64,000 nucleotides of DNA from Thermonema lapsum (GCF_011761635.1 NZ_JAASRN010000002.1:584634-648633); one strand, 5' to 3'. Positions 27,127 to 36,787 are shown, counted from the stretch's first letter. Translations and numbers: made by a program. Notes: generated from the letters alone by a model not told the origin.

Positions 27127-28695
27127 ATGATGGTTCAGCCGATTCGTCCTTTTGTTTTGCTGCTGCTTGTCGGGCTGTTGTTTGCCTTGTTGATGAGTTT
27201 CATGCCTGAACAGCTCACACTGGCAGCTTGGCAACTGCGTTTTCCCACTTGGCAAAATACCATTCTGAAAGAAGCCCCTCAATATGCCGATATAGAAATC
27301 ATTACCAAACGGCTGGAACAGCCTGAGACCCCTCCAGCGCCAATAGACACCCTTCCCCACCCCGACAGCACCATGCAGCCTCCACCGGAGCCACAAGCCG
27401 GGCGCTTCGACTATGCCCCGGGACAGGACACGCTGCTCTATCCTTTCTTTCGCCTCTTGGATGCCCTCAAAAGCGGGCAGCTTCAAGAAAGCATTCATGT
27501 CATACATTTCGGGGACTCGCAATTGGAAGGCGACCGCATCACAGCAGAGCTGCGCCACAGCCTGCAAAGTCGATTTGGAGGGTGTGGTCCTGGGCTGCAA
27601 GGCATCACCAATCACCTGAATGCCAAAATATCTATTTATCAAACCAACGACAAACATTGGCAATGGTACCCGCTTTTCGGGAAACACTCCAAGCAAGCTC
27701 CTTCCAAATACTTTGGTTTACTGGGCAACATGTATGTCTTCGTGCCTACCATCAAAGATAAAACACTCCATATCATAACAAGTACAAGCGGAAAAAAAGA
27801 AAAAACGCTATATAACGACACTCTTTCATTGTATGCCGAAGCCGACACTTCTGGGTTGAGCAAACGAGCAAAGCATAATCCCCCGCCGGCTGTTGGTATT
27901 CAAATAGGCACCGTATATCACCGTTCCGAACAAGCTCATGCTAATGACCGTGAAGTGCAAAGGGTGAAAGTATTGTTCCGCAACCCCACGAAAGCAGTAG
28001 AAGTGCAAGTGCTGCACAACGGTAAGCTCAGCTGCCAGCAGCGCTTTGAGCCAAGCGAATCGTTGCAGCTGATGGTATGTGACGTGCCGGACGACTTTCA
28101 AAACATAGGCATACATTTTAAAGCCGAAGGAATGCTTGAAGTGTACGGTAGCAGCTTGGAGTGCCGCAGAGGTATAGTGGTGGACAACGTGCCGATACGA
28201 GGCAGTTCCGGCTTGGAATTTACCAAAATACCTGCTGACCATTTGCGTAATCAACTCAAAAAGCTCAATGTGAAACTGTTGATTTTTGAGTTTGGAGTCA
28301 ATGTGGGCGAAGCCGAGGACTATACCTTCTATGAAGAGCAGTTTTACAAGCAGCTGAAATACTTCCGCGACTTGGCACCCGACATCCCCATTTTAGTCAT
28401 CAGCACCTCCGACCGCTCCAAAAAAGACGGCATTCATTATGTTTCTTTAAAAAACATCGATAAATTAAGAGATGCTCAGCGCCAAGCTGCTTTCCGGGCG
28501 GGGTGTGCTTTTTGGGATTTGTTTCAAGCCATGGGTGGACTCAACTCCATGCCCTCATGGGTAAAAGAAAAACTTGCCAACAAAGACTATACACACTTCA
28601 CTCCGCGTGGGGCACGCTTGGTATCAGAGATGCTTTATGAAGCCTTGATGTATGAATATGAGCTTTACAAAATGGCACAGAAGCCTCGTTTTTAG
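27127..28695 (+). CDS. SGNH/GDSL hydrolase-family protein with N-terminal membrane anchor
   Basis: 522 residues. An N-terminal hydrophobic anchor (PFVLLLLVGLLFALLMSFM) is followed by a Pro-rich linker (about 69-93). SGNH motifs: VIHFGDSQLEGDRI near 122-135, LLIFEFGVNVGE and DYTHFTPRGARLV near the end; the last provides Asp and His. A long beta-rich domain of about 230 residues sits between blocks I and III, where a carbohydrate-binding-like module lies in related Bacteroidota proteins. Start ATG 27127. It overlaps the next SGNH gene by 44 bases. Confidence 0.82.
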   Translation: MMVQPIRPFVLLLLVGLLFALLMSFMPEQLTLAAWQLRFPTWQNTILKEAPQYADIEIITKRLEQPETPPAPIDTLPHPDSTMQPPPEPQAGRFDYAPGQDTLLYPFFRLLDALKSGQLQESIHVIHFGDSQLEGDRITAELRHSLQSRFGGCGPGLQGITNHLNAKISIYQTNDKHWQWYPLFGKHSKQAPSKYFGLLGNMYVFVPTIKDKTLHIITSTSGKKEKTLYNDTLSLYAEADTSGLSKRAKHNPPPAVGIQIGTVYHRSEQAHANDREVQRVKVLFRNPTKAVEVQVLHNGKLSCQQRFEPSESLQLMVCDVPDDFQNIGIHFKAEGMLEVYGSSLECRRGIVVDNVPIRGSSGLEFTKIPADHLRNQLKKLNVKLLIFEFGVNVGEAEDYTFYEEQFYKQLKYFRDLAPDIPILVISTSDRSKKDGIHYVSLKNIDKLRDAQRQAAFRAGCAFWDLFQAMGGLNSMPSWVKEKLANKDYTHFTPRGARLVSEMLYEALMYEYELYKMAQKPRF

Positions 28696-29905
28696 TTTGC
28701 TGCTGGTGTCGAGTATGCTCTACTGTCGGCAACAGGCACCATTTGCATTGCAGGCATCCTATAGCTCACGCGTTCCTATAGACAGCAATGCCAATGTTAT
28801 CATCTATGATACAAGCCACGCCTACAAGCACTTTTTGCAGGCATTCGACAGCCTCATAAAACACCGCAGCCGCTCGTTACGCATTCTACACCTTGGCGAC
28901 TCTCACATACAAGCCGATTTCTTTCCTCATAAACTGCGGCAACTACTCCAACAGAACCCCTTATTGGGCAATGCCGGGCGTGGTTATTTTTTCCCAGCAC
29001 GCTTAGCTGGCGCAGGCGCCGACCCGCTCAACATTCCCGGACAGTATTATTTTGGCAGCTGGCACGGCTGCCGCAGCATCCTCAGCGACAGCTGCTCCTG
29101 TGGCATTGCCGGCATGAGTGCCCTCACCTTTCAGCCAACGGCTACTTACACCTTCAACCTCGATTCGATGTATACTTCCTGCCGGCGCATCAAAATATAT
29201 TATGACACACAAAACAACAGCAGCTATTATCCTGTGTTGTGGGCAGGCATGCGCTGGCATCTACCCCGACGGATTCACCGTCAAGGCTATGCCGAATTTT
29301 TAGTAGATGCGCCGCCTCCCTACACACTCGGTTTTCAGCGGCTGCAGCTTACACAGCGTTTCTTTCGTCTGCAAGGCATTATCGTAGAAAACAACAACAG
29401 CGGGGTGCTCTATCACTCGGCAGGACTGAACGGCGCTACAGTAGCTTCCTATTTACGATGCCCGGAACTGATAGAGCAGATTGCAGCGCTTGCCCCAGAT
29501 TTGGTCATTGTTTCGCTTGGCACCAACGATGCCTACCGACAAAAATTCAACGACCGCCAATTTAAAGAAGACTACCGCGAGCTGGTGCGACGCATCCGCA
29601 AAGCAGCTCCCAGCTGCAACATCTTGCTGACTACCCCCGGCGACTGCTACTTCCAACGCCAATACGCTAACCCACACATCGCGACAGCTGTACAACGACT
29701 TAAAGAGCTGGCACAAGAAGAAGACCTATTGCTTTGGGATTGGTTTGCCGTCATGGGAGGCAGCGGCAGTATTGTAGCATGGAAAAATGCGGGCTTGGCA
29801 AATCCCGACTTAGTGCATCTGTTGTTGCCCGGTTATGAGCTGCAAGGCGCCTTGCTTTACGATGCCCTTATACAGCTATATAAGCAATACAAATCTTCAC
29901 TTTAA
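28652..29905 (+). CDS. SGNH/GDSL hydrolase-family protein, third paralogue
   Basis: 417 residues. Signal or anchor segment SLVFSLLLVSSMLYC, with a possible but non-standard lipid Cys. SGNH blocks intact: ILHLGDSHIQADFF near 78-91, IVSLGTNDAYR near 288-298 and DLVHLLLPGYELQG near the end. It resembles the minus-strand SGNH gene more than the upstream neighbour in overall length and block spacing. Coupled to the preceding gene by a 44-base overlap. ATG 28658 is an equally possible start. Substrate unknown; likely envelope ester chemistry. Confidence 0.82.
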   Translation: MNMSFTKWHRSLVFSLLLVSSMLYCRQQAPFALQASYSSRVPIDSNANVIIYDTSHAYKHFLQAFDSLIKHRSRSLRILHLGDSHIQADFFPHKLRQLLQQNPLLGNAGRGYFFPARLAGAGADPLNIPGQYYFGSWHGCRSILSDSCSCGIAGMSALTFQPTATYTFNLDSMYTSCRRIKIYYDTQNNSSYYPVLWAGMRWHLPRRIHRQGYAEFLVDAPPPYTLGFQRLQLTQRFFRLQGIIVENNNSGVLYHSAGLNGATVASYLRCPELIEQIAALAPDLVIVSLGTNDAYRQKFNDRQFKEDYRELVRRIRKAAPSCNILLTTPGDCYFQRQYANPHIATAVQRLKELAQEEDLLLWDWFAVMGGSGSIVAWKNAGLANPDLVHLLLPGYELQGALLYDALIQLYKQYKSSL

Positions 29906-30379
29906 CCTTCTGATAAACCAAGCCCAGCCAATCAGACGGCTTGCACCAGCCACTGCCAGCAGGGTAGCAAGCAAAGCCGTAGGGGTGAGCCCATAAATAT
30001 CAACCAGACGGCGCAACAGACTGTCCCTATCCAGCAATTCATATACAAGGTTTTGCAGGGCTTCGTTGTCCAGCTGATTCACCAGATAGGCAACATAGAA
30101 CAATACACTCAACAACAGCAACACCAATAACAGTACTGCATACATAGGAATGGAAGCCAACCACTGCACGCGCTTGTACTGCCTTGCTTTTTCTGCTACA
30201 AACTCATGCGCCATCAGGGAGCGAATGCGGTAGATGCGCCAAGCCGCAGACAGGGTAAACAACAGCAGTACCACCCAGCTCCAAGTACTTAGGTTTCTGT
30301 CAAAAACTACCCACAAAAACACATAACCCAAGAAAAAAACAGCCATGGCGTCTAAGAAAAGAAAGCTTCTTGCCTTCAT
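29897..30379 (-). CDS. Hypothetical membrane protein
   Basis: 160 residues with about four hydrophobic segments: near 8-25, 33-48, 76-97 and 131-153. No known family or motif. Its ATG overlaps the stop of the upstream TPR gene as ATGA, so it is translated with it. Its end overlaps the convergent SGNH gene by 9 bases. Function unknown. Confidence 0.75.
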   Translation of the reverse strand: MKARSFLFLDAMAVFFLGYVFLWVVFDRNLSTWSWVVLLLFTLSAAWRIYRIRSLMAHEFVAEKARQYKRVQWLASIPMYAVLLLVLLLLSVLFYVAYLVNQLDNEALQNLVYELLDRDSLLRRLVDIYGLTPTALLATLLAVAGASRLIGWAWFIRRLK

Positions 30380-30894
30380 CGGTCATACTCGTTTAGGATG
30401 TTTATCTTGCGCTGACAACGCTCTATGCATTTTTTGTAGTAATCGATGTCATCGTCGGAGAGTGTGAAGGCAATGGCTTGCTTGTAGGTATCCATTGCCT
30501 TAAGATATTCTTGCTGCATTTCGTACATGATGGCTTCTTCACCCAGCAAGTGCGAGCGGCTGATGCCCGGCACTTGTCGTGCTTGTTCGAGCAACTCTTT
30601 CAGTTCCTCGAAGCGCTCCATTTTCGACAAACAGACGATGGCATTCAAATACACAGGCAAGTAATCGGGGGCATACTTGAGTGCCAAACGATACAGCTCC
30701 CAAGCCTTTTCCAAGTTCTGATACTTTACTTCATACACCCATGCCAAATGGTTGTAGGCACGCCCATAAGCCGGCTCACGGGCAAGAATACGATTCAGCA
30801 ACTCTACGCTACTACCTATGCGGTTATCTTTCAACAGCTGGTCTGCCTCAAAAAACCAGTCGTCTAATTCCGGGTCAAAAAAACGTTCTTCCAT
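30376..30894 (-). CDS. TPR-repeat protein
   Basis: 172 residues. Helical repeats with TPR spacing: ELLNRILAREPAYGRAYNHLAW near 32-53, EKAWELYRLALKYAPDYLPVYL near 62-83, and YLKAMDTYKQAIAFT near 130-144. It is probably a soluble adaptor. Sits 37 bases after accC and is coupled to the membrane-protein gene downstream, suggesting an accC-TPR-membrane transcript. Confidence 0.82.
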   Translation of the reverse strand: MEERFFDPELDDWFFEADQLLKDNRIGSSVELLNRILAREPAYGRAYNHLAWVYEVKYQNLEKAWELYRLALKYAPDYLPVYLNAIVCLSKMERFEELKELLEQARQVPGISRSHLLGEEAIMYEMQQEYLKAMDTYKQAIAFTLSDDDIDYYKKCIERCQRKINILNEYDR

Positions 30895-30931
30895 TGCAAA
30901 AATTCATAGATGATGCTTGGCAAATTGGGTA

Positions 30932-32458
30932 CTATATGTTACGTCGGGCAATTTTCCAACTGCGCTTACAGCTTTGGCTGTTTGCGGGTGCGCCGTTGTT
31001 GAGCACTTGGCTTTGTCCTTTTTGTTCATTCCACAGATGTGCTACAAAAGCAGCGGCTGTTTGAAGTTCTTCCTCTGTCAATGCTGAATTGAGTACTTCG
31101 GGCGTGAAGTATTGCTTCACAAAATTGGTATCGAAGCTGCCATCTGTAAAAGCAGGGTGCTGTAAAGCAAAAGCACAGAAATCGAGGGTGGTGGCAATAC
31201 CTGTGATTTTATATTCGCCAATCGCACGCAACATGCGGTCAATGGCTTCTTGGCGGCTTGGAGCATGCACTATCAGCTTGGCAATCATGGGGTCGTAGTA
31301 AATAGGCACTTGCATGCCTGCCTCGAAAGCATCGTCAACACGCACGCCGGGACCTTGCGGGCGCTCATAACTAAGCAGCTTGCCCACATTGGGCAAGAAG
31401 TTATTGCGTGGGTCTTCGGCATATACACGCACCTCAATGGCATGCCCGTTTATTTTCAACTCTTCTTGGCTAAAACGCAGCGGCTGCCCTTCGGCTATCC
31501 TGATTTGCTCTTTGACCAAATCAATGCCTGTAATCATTTCCGTGACAGGATGTTCTACTTGCAAGCGGGTGTTCATTTCAAGGAAGTAGAAGTTGCGCTG
31601 CTCGTCCACGATAAACTCCACCGTACCGGCATTGTAATAGCCGCAAGCTTTTGCCACACGCACAGCGGCTTCTCCCATAGCACGCCGCATGTTTTCATCC
31701 ACTACCGCCGAAGGAGCTTCTTCTATCACCTTTTGATGGCGGCGTTGTATTGAGCACTCCCGCTCAAAGAGATACACCACCTTGCCGTAACGGTCGCCCA
31801 GCACTTGTATTTCGATGTGCTTGGGCGAAGCAATGTATTTTTCAATAAACACTGCCCCATCACCAAAAGCAGAAATCGCCTCACTTATTGCACGCTCCAT
31901 TTGTTCTGCAAAGTCCTCTTCCTTTTCTACTACACGCATACCTTTTCCTCCTCCGCCGGCACTTGCTTTGATAAGCACCGGATAACCTATCTCCCGCGCA
32001 ATGCGTTTGCCTTCTTCCACATCAGTAAGAGCCTCGGCAGTGCCGGGCACTAAGGGTACGCCTTGTTTCTTTGCTGCTTCTTTAGCTGCCAGCTTGCTTC
32101 CCATCAGTTCTATGCTCTGCGGCGAAGGACCGATAAAGATGAGTCCTGCCTCTTCGACGGCACGTGCAAAATGGGCGTTCTCCGACAAAAAGCCATAGCC
32201 GGGATGTACCGCATCGGCACCAGTTTGGCGACAAGCTTCTAAAATACGGTCGATTCGCAAATAAGACTCCGAAGAGGGGGCGGGTCCAACACATACGGCT
32301 TCATCGGCATAGCGCACATGCAATGCTTCGCGGTCGGCTTCACTATATATGGCAACGGTGCGAATGCCCATCTCTTTTGCCGAACGCATGATGCGCAAAG
32401 CTATTTCGCCGCGATTGGCAACCAATATTTTGCGAATTTTTCGATTCGAAGTACTCAT
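30932..32458 (-). CDS. accC: Biotin carboxylase subunit of acyl-CoA carboxylase
   Basis: 508 residues, ATP-grasp. It carboxylates biotin on a separate carrier protein for acetyl-CoA or propionyl-CoA carboxylase. Motifs: KILVANRGEIALRIMRSA near 10-27, GGGGKGMRVV near 167-176, ECSIQRRHQKVIEEAPS near 238-254, EMNTRLQVEHPVTE near 297-310. It ends after the biotin-carboxylase fold with a charged tail and no BCCP domain, so the carrier and transferase are encoded elsewhere. Which acyl-CoA it serves cannot be told. Confidence 0.9.
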   Translation of the reverse strand: MSTSNRKIRKILVANRGEIALRIMRSAKEMGIRTVAIYSEADREALHVRYADEAVCVGPAPSSESYLRIDRILEACRQTGADAVHPGYGFLSENAHFARAVEEAGLIFIGPSPQSIELMGSKLAAKEAAKKQGVPLVPGTAEALTDVEEGKRIAREIGYPVLIKASAGGGGKGMRVVEKEEDFAEQMERAISEAISAFGDGAVFIEKYIASPKHIEIQVLGDRYGKVVYLFERECSIQRRHQKVIEEAPSAVVDENMRRAMGEAAVRVAKACGYYNAGTVEFIVDEQRNFYFLEMNTRLQVEHPVTEMITGIDLVKEQIRIAEGQPLRFSQEELKINGHAIEVRVYAEDPRNNFLPNVGKLLSYERPQGPGVRVDDAFEAGMQVPIYYDPMIAKLIVHAPSRQEAIDRMLRAIGEYKITGIATTLDFCAFALQHPAFTDGSFDTNFVKQYFTPEVLNSALTEEELQTAAAFVAHLWNEQKGQSQVLNNGAPANSQSCKRSWKIARRNI

Positions 32459-32581
32459 GACAACGGTGGCTTAGTTTGGGTAAAGTCTTTTGATTCTAAG
32501 CAAAGAAAAGAAAATTTTAAAAAATTATTCCTTTGCTCCAAAACGCCACTTTGCCAAAAGCGCTTATTTTGAAGAAGTCAG

Positions 32582-32589
32582 TATCTTTG
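32582..32589 (+). promoter_or_regulatory. Predicted -7 element (TATCTTTG) of manC-rlmN
   Basis: Exact TAnnTTTG match, 23 bases before ATG 32613. No good -33 at the standard spacing. Confidence 0.5.
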
Positions 32590-32612
32590 CTTTCCAGTAA
32601 TGCGCCAAACTT

Positions 32613-33710
32613 ATGAGTGACACTTCTTTTTACACCATCATCATGGCGGGGGGCGTGGGTTCCCGCTTTTGGCCCTTCAGCCGTGAGCACTCGCCTAAAC
32701 AGTTCCACGACATCTTGGGCAGAGGTAAAAGCATGATTCAAGAAACTGTCGAACGTTTCGAAGGCATCTGCTCTCCGGAAAATATTTATGTGGTAACTCA
32801 CAAAAAATATGTAGATAAAGTAAAAGAACATCTGCCTTTTTTGTCCCATGAACAAATACTGGCAGAACCCAGCCGCCGTAACACAGCCCCTTGCATTGCT
32901 TATGCCTGCTACAAAATAGCGCAAAAAAACCCCGATGCGGTTACAGTGGTTACCCCTGCCGACCATGTCATTCAGAATGTGGAGCGCTTCCAAAAAGCCA
33001 TACGTACTGCCGTAAAACATGCACACAAGAAAGATGTACTGGTTACCTTAGGCATCAAGCCTAACCGCCCCGACACAGGCTACGGCTATATCCAATACCA
33101 ACAGCCCAGTGGGCTGTTTCAGAAATTCAAACCCTATCCTCTGCTTCCGGTAAAAACCTTTACCGAAAAACCCAACTTGGAACTGGCAAAAAAGTTTCTT
33201 GAAAGTGGAGACTTCGTGTGGAATGCAGGCATTTTTATTTGGCATGTAGAAAGCATCAAAAAAGCATTTCAGCGATATGCCCCCGAAATAGCAGAAGTAT
33301 TTGAAGAAATAGAAGACCACTTTTTTACCGAATCGGAAAGAGAAGCTGTAGAACAAGCCTATCCGCTCTGCAAAAAAATATCTATCGACTATGCCATCAT
33401 GGAAAAAGCCGATAATGTCTATGTGATACCCGTAGATTGCGGCTGGTCTGATTTAGGCACTTGGAAGTCGCTCTATGAGTTGGCACCCAAAGACGACCAG
33501 CAAAACGTCATACAAGGCACTGTGCTTGCCTATGACAGCCAACAGTGCATCGTAAAGACACCCAAAGACCAACTGGTAGTGATTCAAGGGCTTGAAGGTT
33601 TCATCGTAGCCGAGCACGAAGGGGTGCTGCTTATCTGTCGACAAGACCAAGAGCAACGCGTAAAGGAATTTGTGGCAGAAGCCAAGAAAATAGACAAACG
33701 CTTTATTTGA
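32613..33710 (+). CDS. manC: Mannose-1-phosphate guanylyltransferase
   Basis: 365 residues. It makes GDP-mannose from mannose-1-phosphate and GTP for glycan building. Nucleotidyltransferase motif GGVGSRFWP near 14-22 and the PKQF element follow, with AEPSRRNTAPCIAYA near 84-98, TPADHVI near 114-120, FTEKPNLELAKKFLESGDFVWNAG near 181-204. Length suits the monofunctional form without an isomerase domain. rlmN follows after 53 bases, and a longer in-frame rlmN start would overlap the manC stop. Confidence 0.92.
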   Translation: MSDTSFYTIIMAGGVGSRFWPFSREHSPKQFHDILGRGKSMIQETVERFEGICSPENIYVVTHKKYVDKVKEHLPFLSHEQILAEPSRRNTAPCIAYACYKIAQKNPDAVTVVTPADHVIQNVERFQKAIRTAVKHAHKKDVLVTLGIKPNRPDTGYGYIQYQQPSGLFQKFKPYPLLPVKTFTEKPNLELAKKFLESGDFVWNAGIFIWHVESIKKAFQRYAPEIAEVFEEIEDHFFTESEREAVEQAYPLCKKISIDYAIMEKADNVYVIPVDCGWSDLGTWKSLYELAPKDDQQNVIQGTVLAYDSQQCIVKTPKDQLVVIQGLEGFIVAEHEGVLLICRQDQEQRVKEFVAEAKKIDKRFI

Positions 33711-33763
33711 TAAGAAACTACTTCACCCCCCAATGGGTTTACAATTTACAGAAGGTAAGACAC

Positions 33764-34822
33764 ATGCAAGCCGGGAAAAAAGATATACGCACACTCACAA
33801 ACGAAGCACTGGAACAGTGTTTAAAGGAAATCGGGCAGCCTGCTTTTCGTGCTAAGCAAATAGCACAGTGGATTTGGCAGAAAGAATGCCGCCGTTTTGA
33901 CGAGATGACCAACCTGCCCAAAGCTTTGCGTGCAAGCCTTGCTGAACATTTCGACATACGCCCCATACAACTGAGCCGTGCCCAGAAGAGTGCCGACGGC
34001 ACGATTAAATGTACCTTCCGCCTACACGACGGACATCTGATTGAAAGTGTGCTCATCCCTACAGAAAACCGCATGACTGCCTGTGTTTCTTCGCAGGTAG
34101 GATGCTCGCTCACGTGTAAGTTTTGCGCTACTGGCTATATGAAGCGTGAACGCAACCTTACGGCTGCCGAAATTTATGACCAAGTAATAGAGGTGAACCG
34201 CCTGGCACTGCAACATTATGGCAAGGCACTGACCAACATTGTTTATATGGGCATGGGCGAACCCTTACTCAATTACTCGGAAGTAATGCGTTCTACCGAA
34301 ATCATCAGCAGTGCAGATGGCTGGAACTTCTCTGCCAAGCGCATCACGGTGTCAACTGCTGGCATTGCAAAGATGATAAAACGCATCGGAGACGAGCAGC
34401 GCAAGTTCAACTTGGCACTCTCACTGCATGCTGCCGATGACTCTAAGCGCAGCCAAATCATGCCCATCAACGAACAAAACTCACTTGCTGCGCTCATCGA
34501 AGCGCTGCAGTACTACTACCAACAAACCAAACAGCCGGTTACTTTCGAATATATCGTTTTTCGTGATTTCAACGACTCGCTCGACGATGCCCGCAAGTTG
34601 CTCAAAATCGTGCGAAAGGTACCTTCCAAGGTCAATATCATTGAATATAACCCTATCGACAAAGCGCAATTTCAAAATACCACTCCCGAACGCCTCGCTG
34701 CTTTTGCCGGCTTCTTGGAAAAGCAAGGGGTGGTAGTGAAAGTACGTCGCAGCCGCGGAAAAGACATAGACGCTGCCTGCGGACAACTGGCAACCAAAGA
34801 GAACGAAAAGAGCCATGCGTAA
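33764..34822 (+). CDS. rlmN: Dual-specificity 23S rRNA/tRNA C2-methyltransferase RlmN
   Basis: 352 residues, radical SAM. It methylates A2503 of 23S rRNA and A37 of some tRNAs. Core: VGCSLTCKFCATG near 110-122 holds the CxxxCxxC cluster, VYMGMGEPLLNY near 161-172, and the C-terminal ACGQL carries the catalytic Cys that is methylated. ATG 33764 (MQAGKKDIRTL) is chosen; an in-frame non-ATG extension to 33707 overlaps manC. Its stop overlaps the next radical SAM gene by 8 bases. Confidence 0.95.
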   Translation: MQAGKKDIRTLTNEALEQCLKEIGQPAFRAKQIAQWIWQKECRRFDEMTNLPKALRASLAEHFDIRPIQLSRAQKSADGTIKCTFRLHDGHLIESVLIPTENRMTACVSSQVGCSLTCKFCATGYMKRERNLTAAEIYDQVIEVNRLALQHYGKALTNIVYMGMGEPLLNYSEVMRSTEIISSADGWNFSAKRITVSTAGIAKMIKRIGDEQRKFNLALSLHAADDSKRSQIMPINEQNSLAALIEALQYYYQQTKQPVTFEYIVFRDFNDSLDDARKLLKIVRKVPSKVNIIEYNPIDKAQFQNTTPERLAAFAGFLEKQGVVVKVRRSRGKDIDAACGQLATKENEKSHA

Positions 34823-35837
34823 GCAGCTGGCGTGGTATGTTCACTGCATGCGCAAGCTCAGCATGCGGCGACTGCTGAATTTGTTCAAATTATGGCTTAG
34901 CTTTCATGTATCCAAAACACTCAGCCGCCCGTTTGTATGGGGCGCTCCGGCTGCCATTGCCATAGAGCCCACTACAGCGTGTAATTTACGCTGTCCTGAG
35001 TGCCCCAGTGGGCTGCGCCAATTCAGCCGCCCAACCGGCAACCTATCGGTTGAGCTCTACCGCCGTATGATAGACGAAGTAGCGCCACAAGCCCTTTTCC
35101 TTACCCTTTACTTTCAAGGGGAACCCTATTTACATCCACACTTCTTTGAATTGGTCGATTATGCCCGGCGCAAAGGTCTATTTACCATCACCTCTACCAA
35201 CGGGCACTTTTTGGACAGCCGGCGGGCACATCTCACAGTAGTTTCCGGCTTGGACCGCCTCATCATCTCTATCGATGGCGTCACTCAACAGAGTTATGCT
35301 GCTTACCGCAAAGGGGGCAAACTAAAACAAGTGCTGGAAGGCATACAGGAAGTGATTCATTGGAAAAAAGAGCTTGACAGCCTGACGCCTGAAATAGTTT
35401 TGCAGTTTTTGGTGGTGCGCCCCAATGAGCACGAAATACCGGCAGTTCGCCAGTTGGCAAAAGAGGTGGGCGCCGACCGCTTGGTGCTCAAAACAGCTCA
35501 AATCTATGACTTTGAAAACGGCTCGCCGCTCATCCCTACCATCGAGCGCTACAGCCGCTACCGCCGCCTGCCCAACGGCAAATATAGCATCAAAAACCCT
35601 TTGAAAAACCAGTGTTGGCGCATGTGGAATGGCTTTGTCATGACTTGGGACGGGCGACTGGTGCCTTGCTGTTTCGACAAAGACGCCCAGCATCAAATGG
35701 GGCAATTTCCCCGGCAGAGCATCAAGGATATTTGGTACTCGCCAACCTACCAGCATTTTAGACAACAGTTGTTGCATGCCCGCAAAAACATAGACATATG
35801 CCGCAACTGCAGCGAAGGACTGAAAGTATGGTCTTAG
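34815..35837 (+). CDS. Radical SAM protein with SPASM-type C-terminus
   Basis: 340 residues. TTACNLRCPECPSGLRQ near 54-70 supplies the CxxxCxxC cluster. The C-terminal cysteine set CWRMWNGFVMTWDGRLVPCC and ICRNCSEG forms a SPASM or twitch-like auxiliary cluster site. Such proteins modify peptides, sugars or alcohols; the substrate is not evident and no precursor peptide gene is seen nearby. Translation is coupled to rlmN. Confidence 0.88.
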   Translation: MRKQLAWYVHCMRKLSMRRLLNLFKLWLSFHVSKTLSRPFVWGAPAAIAIEPTTACNLRCPECPSGLRQFSRPTGNLSVELYRRMIDEVAPQALFLTLYFQGEPYLHPHFFELVDYARRKGLFTITSTNGHFLDSRRAHLTVVSGLDRLIISIDGVTQQSYAAYRKGGKLKQVLEGIQEVIHWKKELDSLTPEIVLQFLVVRPNEHEIPAVRQLAKEVGADRLVLKTAQIYDFENGSPLIPTIERYSRYRRLPNGKYSIKNPLKNQCWRMWNGFVMTWDGRLVPCCFDKDAQHQMGQFPRQSIKDIWYSPTYQHFRQQLLHARKNIDICRNCSEGLKVWS

Positions 35838-35840
35838 CAT

Positions 35841-36677
35841 TTATGCCGATTGTGCCAGCAGGTCGTTTTGCGATAGCAAACAGCCTTTCTTAGCAATTCT
35901 TTGTGTAGAAAGAAACGCCCAACGACCTAAGCGCGAGATATTTTTCCTGTGCCACCAGAAGCTCAAGCGCTTAAAAAAACCGATTCCGGCGGTATCAAGC
36001 TGCTTCCAACAACGAAGGATGCTGTCCCAGTCGTTCAACATAGCAGAGGCTACATTGAAAATGCCGCTGACGTCTTTGCTTTCGACCACAAAACACATCG
36101 CTCTGCGATAGTCTTCGGCTAAGAGAGTTGCTATAGGCGGGCGCTGCTGCAATCGCTTGCATGCTAAAGGTATCCAATGCCACCAAGTGGTTTGCTCGTG
36201 CATCAGTAGCCCCAGCCTAAAAACTACCTTGCGCACACCGGGCACATAGGCTTTATGAAACAGACGCTCTACCTGAAGCAGCGTTTGCGCGATGGCATGC
36301 TCCGCTGCCGGACTGTCTTCGCCCACCGGCAAACTGGAAGACTCATACATAGCTGCGCTGTTTTGTAGTATCCATGTGGTAGGACGAGCGCCCTGTTCAC
36401 TTAACAGCTCTTCAAGGTGTGTTGCTATAGCCTTGTAATAAAGGTACAAATCCCGGCTTTTATTCTCATCTTCCAAGGCAATTGTACTCACATCCCACAC
36501 AAGCACATCAGCGTGGCGAATGAGCCCGTCGCGCGTGAGGTCTATCGGTTGCCAATAAGGAGCATCATGCCGCAAAGCAATGAAGGAAACTTCCCAACCC
36601 AAGGCTTGCAGCAAGTCGGCATAAGTTTGCTGCGTGGACAATACCACACAACGCACCGAAGAAGTGAAAGTTTTCAT
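35841..36677 (-). CDS. Divergent SDR/epimerase-like protein
   Basis: About 278 residues. The overall course resembles the short-chain NAD-epimerase family related to SDR39U1/YfcH: a VRKVVFRLGLLMHE-like strand, a proline/aspartate-rich turn, and FNVASAMLND. However the expected Rossmann Gly motif at the N-terminus is replaced by RCVVLSTQQTYADLLQALG, so NAD binding may be lost. ATG 36677 is chosen because a -7 element (TACATTTG) lies 32-39 bases upstream; a longer frame starts at 36782. Function not assignable. Confidence 0.55.
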   Translation of the reverse strand: MKTFTSSVRCVVLSTQQTYADLLQALGWEVSFIALRHDAPYWQPIDLTRDGLIRHADVLVWDVSTIALEDENKSRDLYLYYKAIATHLEELLSEQGARPTTWILQNSAAMYESSSLPVGEDSPAAEHAIAQTLLQVERLFHKAYVPGVRKVVFRLGLLMHEQTTWWHWIPLACKRLQQRPPIATLLAEDYRRAMCFVVESKDVSGIFNVASAMLNDWDSILRCWKQLDTAGIGFFKRLSFWWHRKNISRLGRWAFLSTQRIAKKGCLLSQNDLLAQSA

Positions 36678-36708
36678 AAAGTCATGGTTATAGCATAAAG
36701 CCCATTGG

Positions 36709-36716
36709 CAAATGTA
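36709..36716 (-). promoter_or_regulatory. Predicted -7 element (TACATTTG) of the SDR-like gene
   Basis: Minus-strand TACATTTG matches TAnnTTTG, with TTTG upstream at 36740-36743 (spacer 23). It lies inside a longer open frame, arguing for the later start. Confidence 0.45.
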
Positions 36717-36787
36717 ATAAGCAATGATTGTTATAACAGCAAATTTTACACCACTAAAATGCCCATGTAATATGTAGTTCAAAAATA

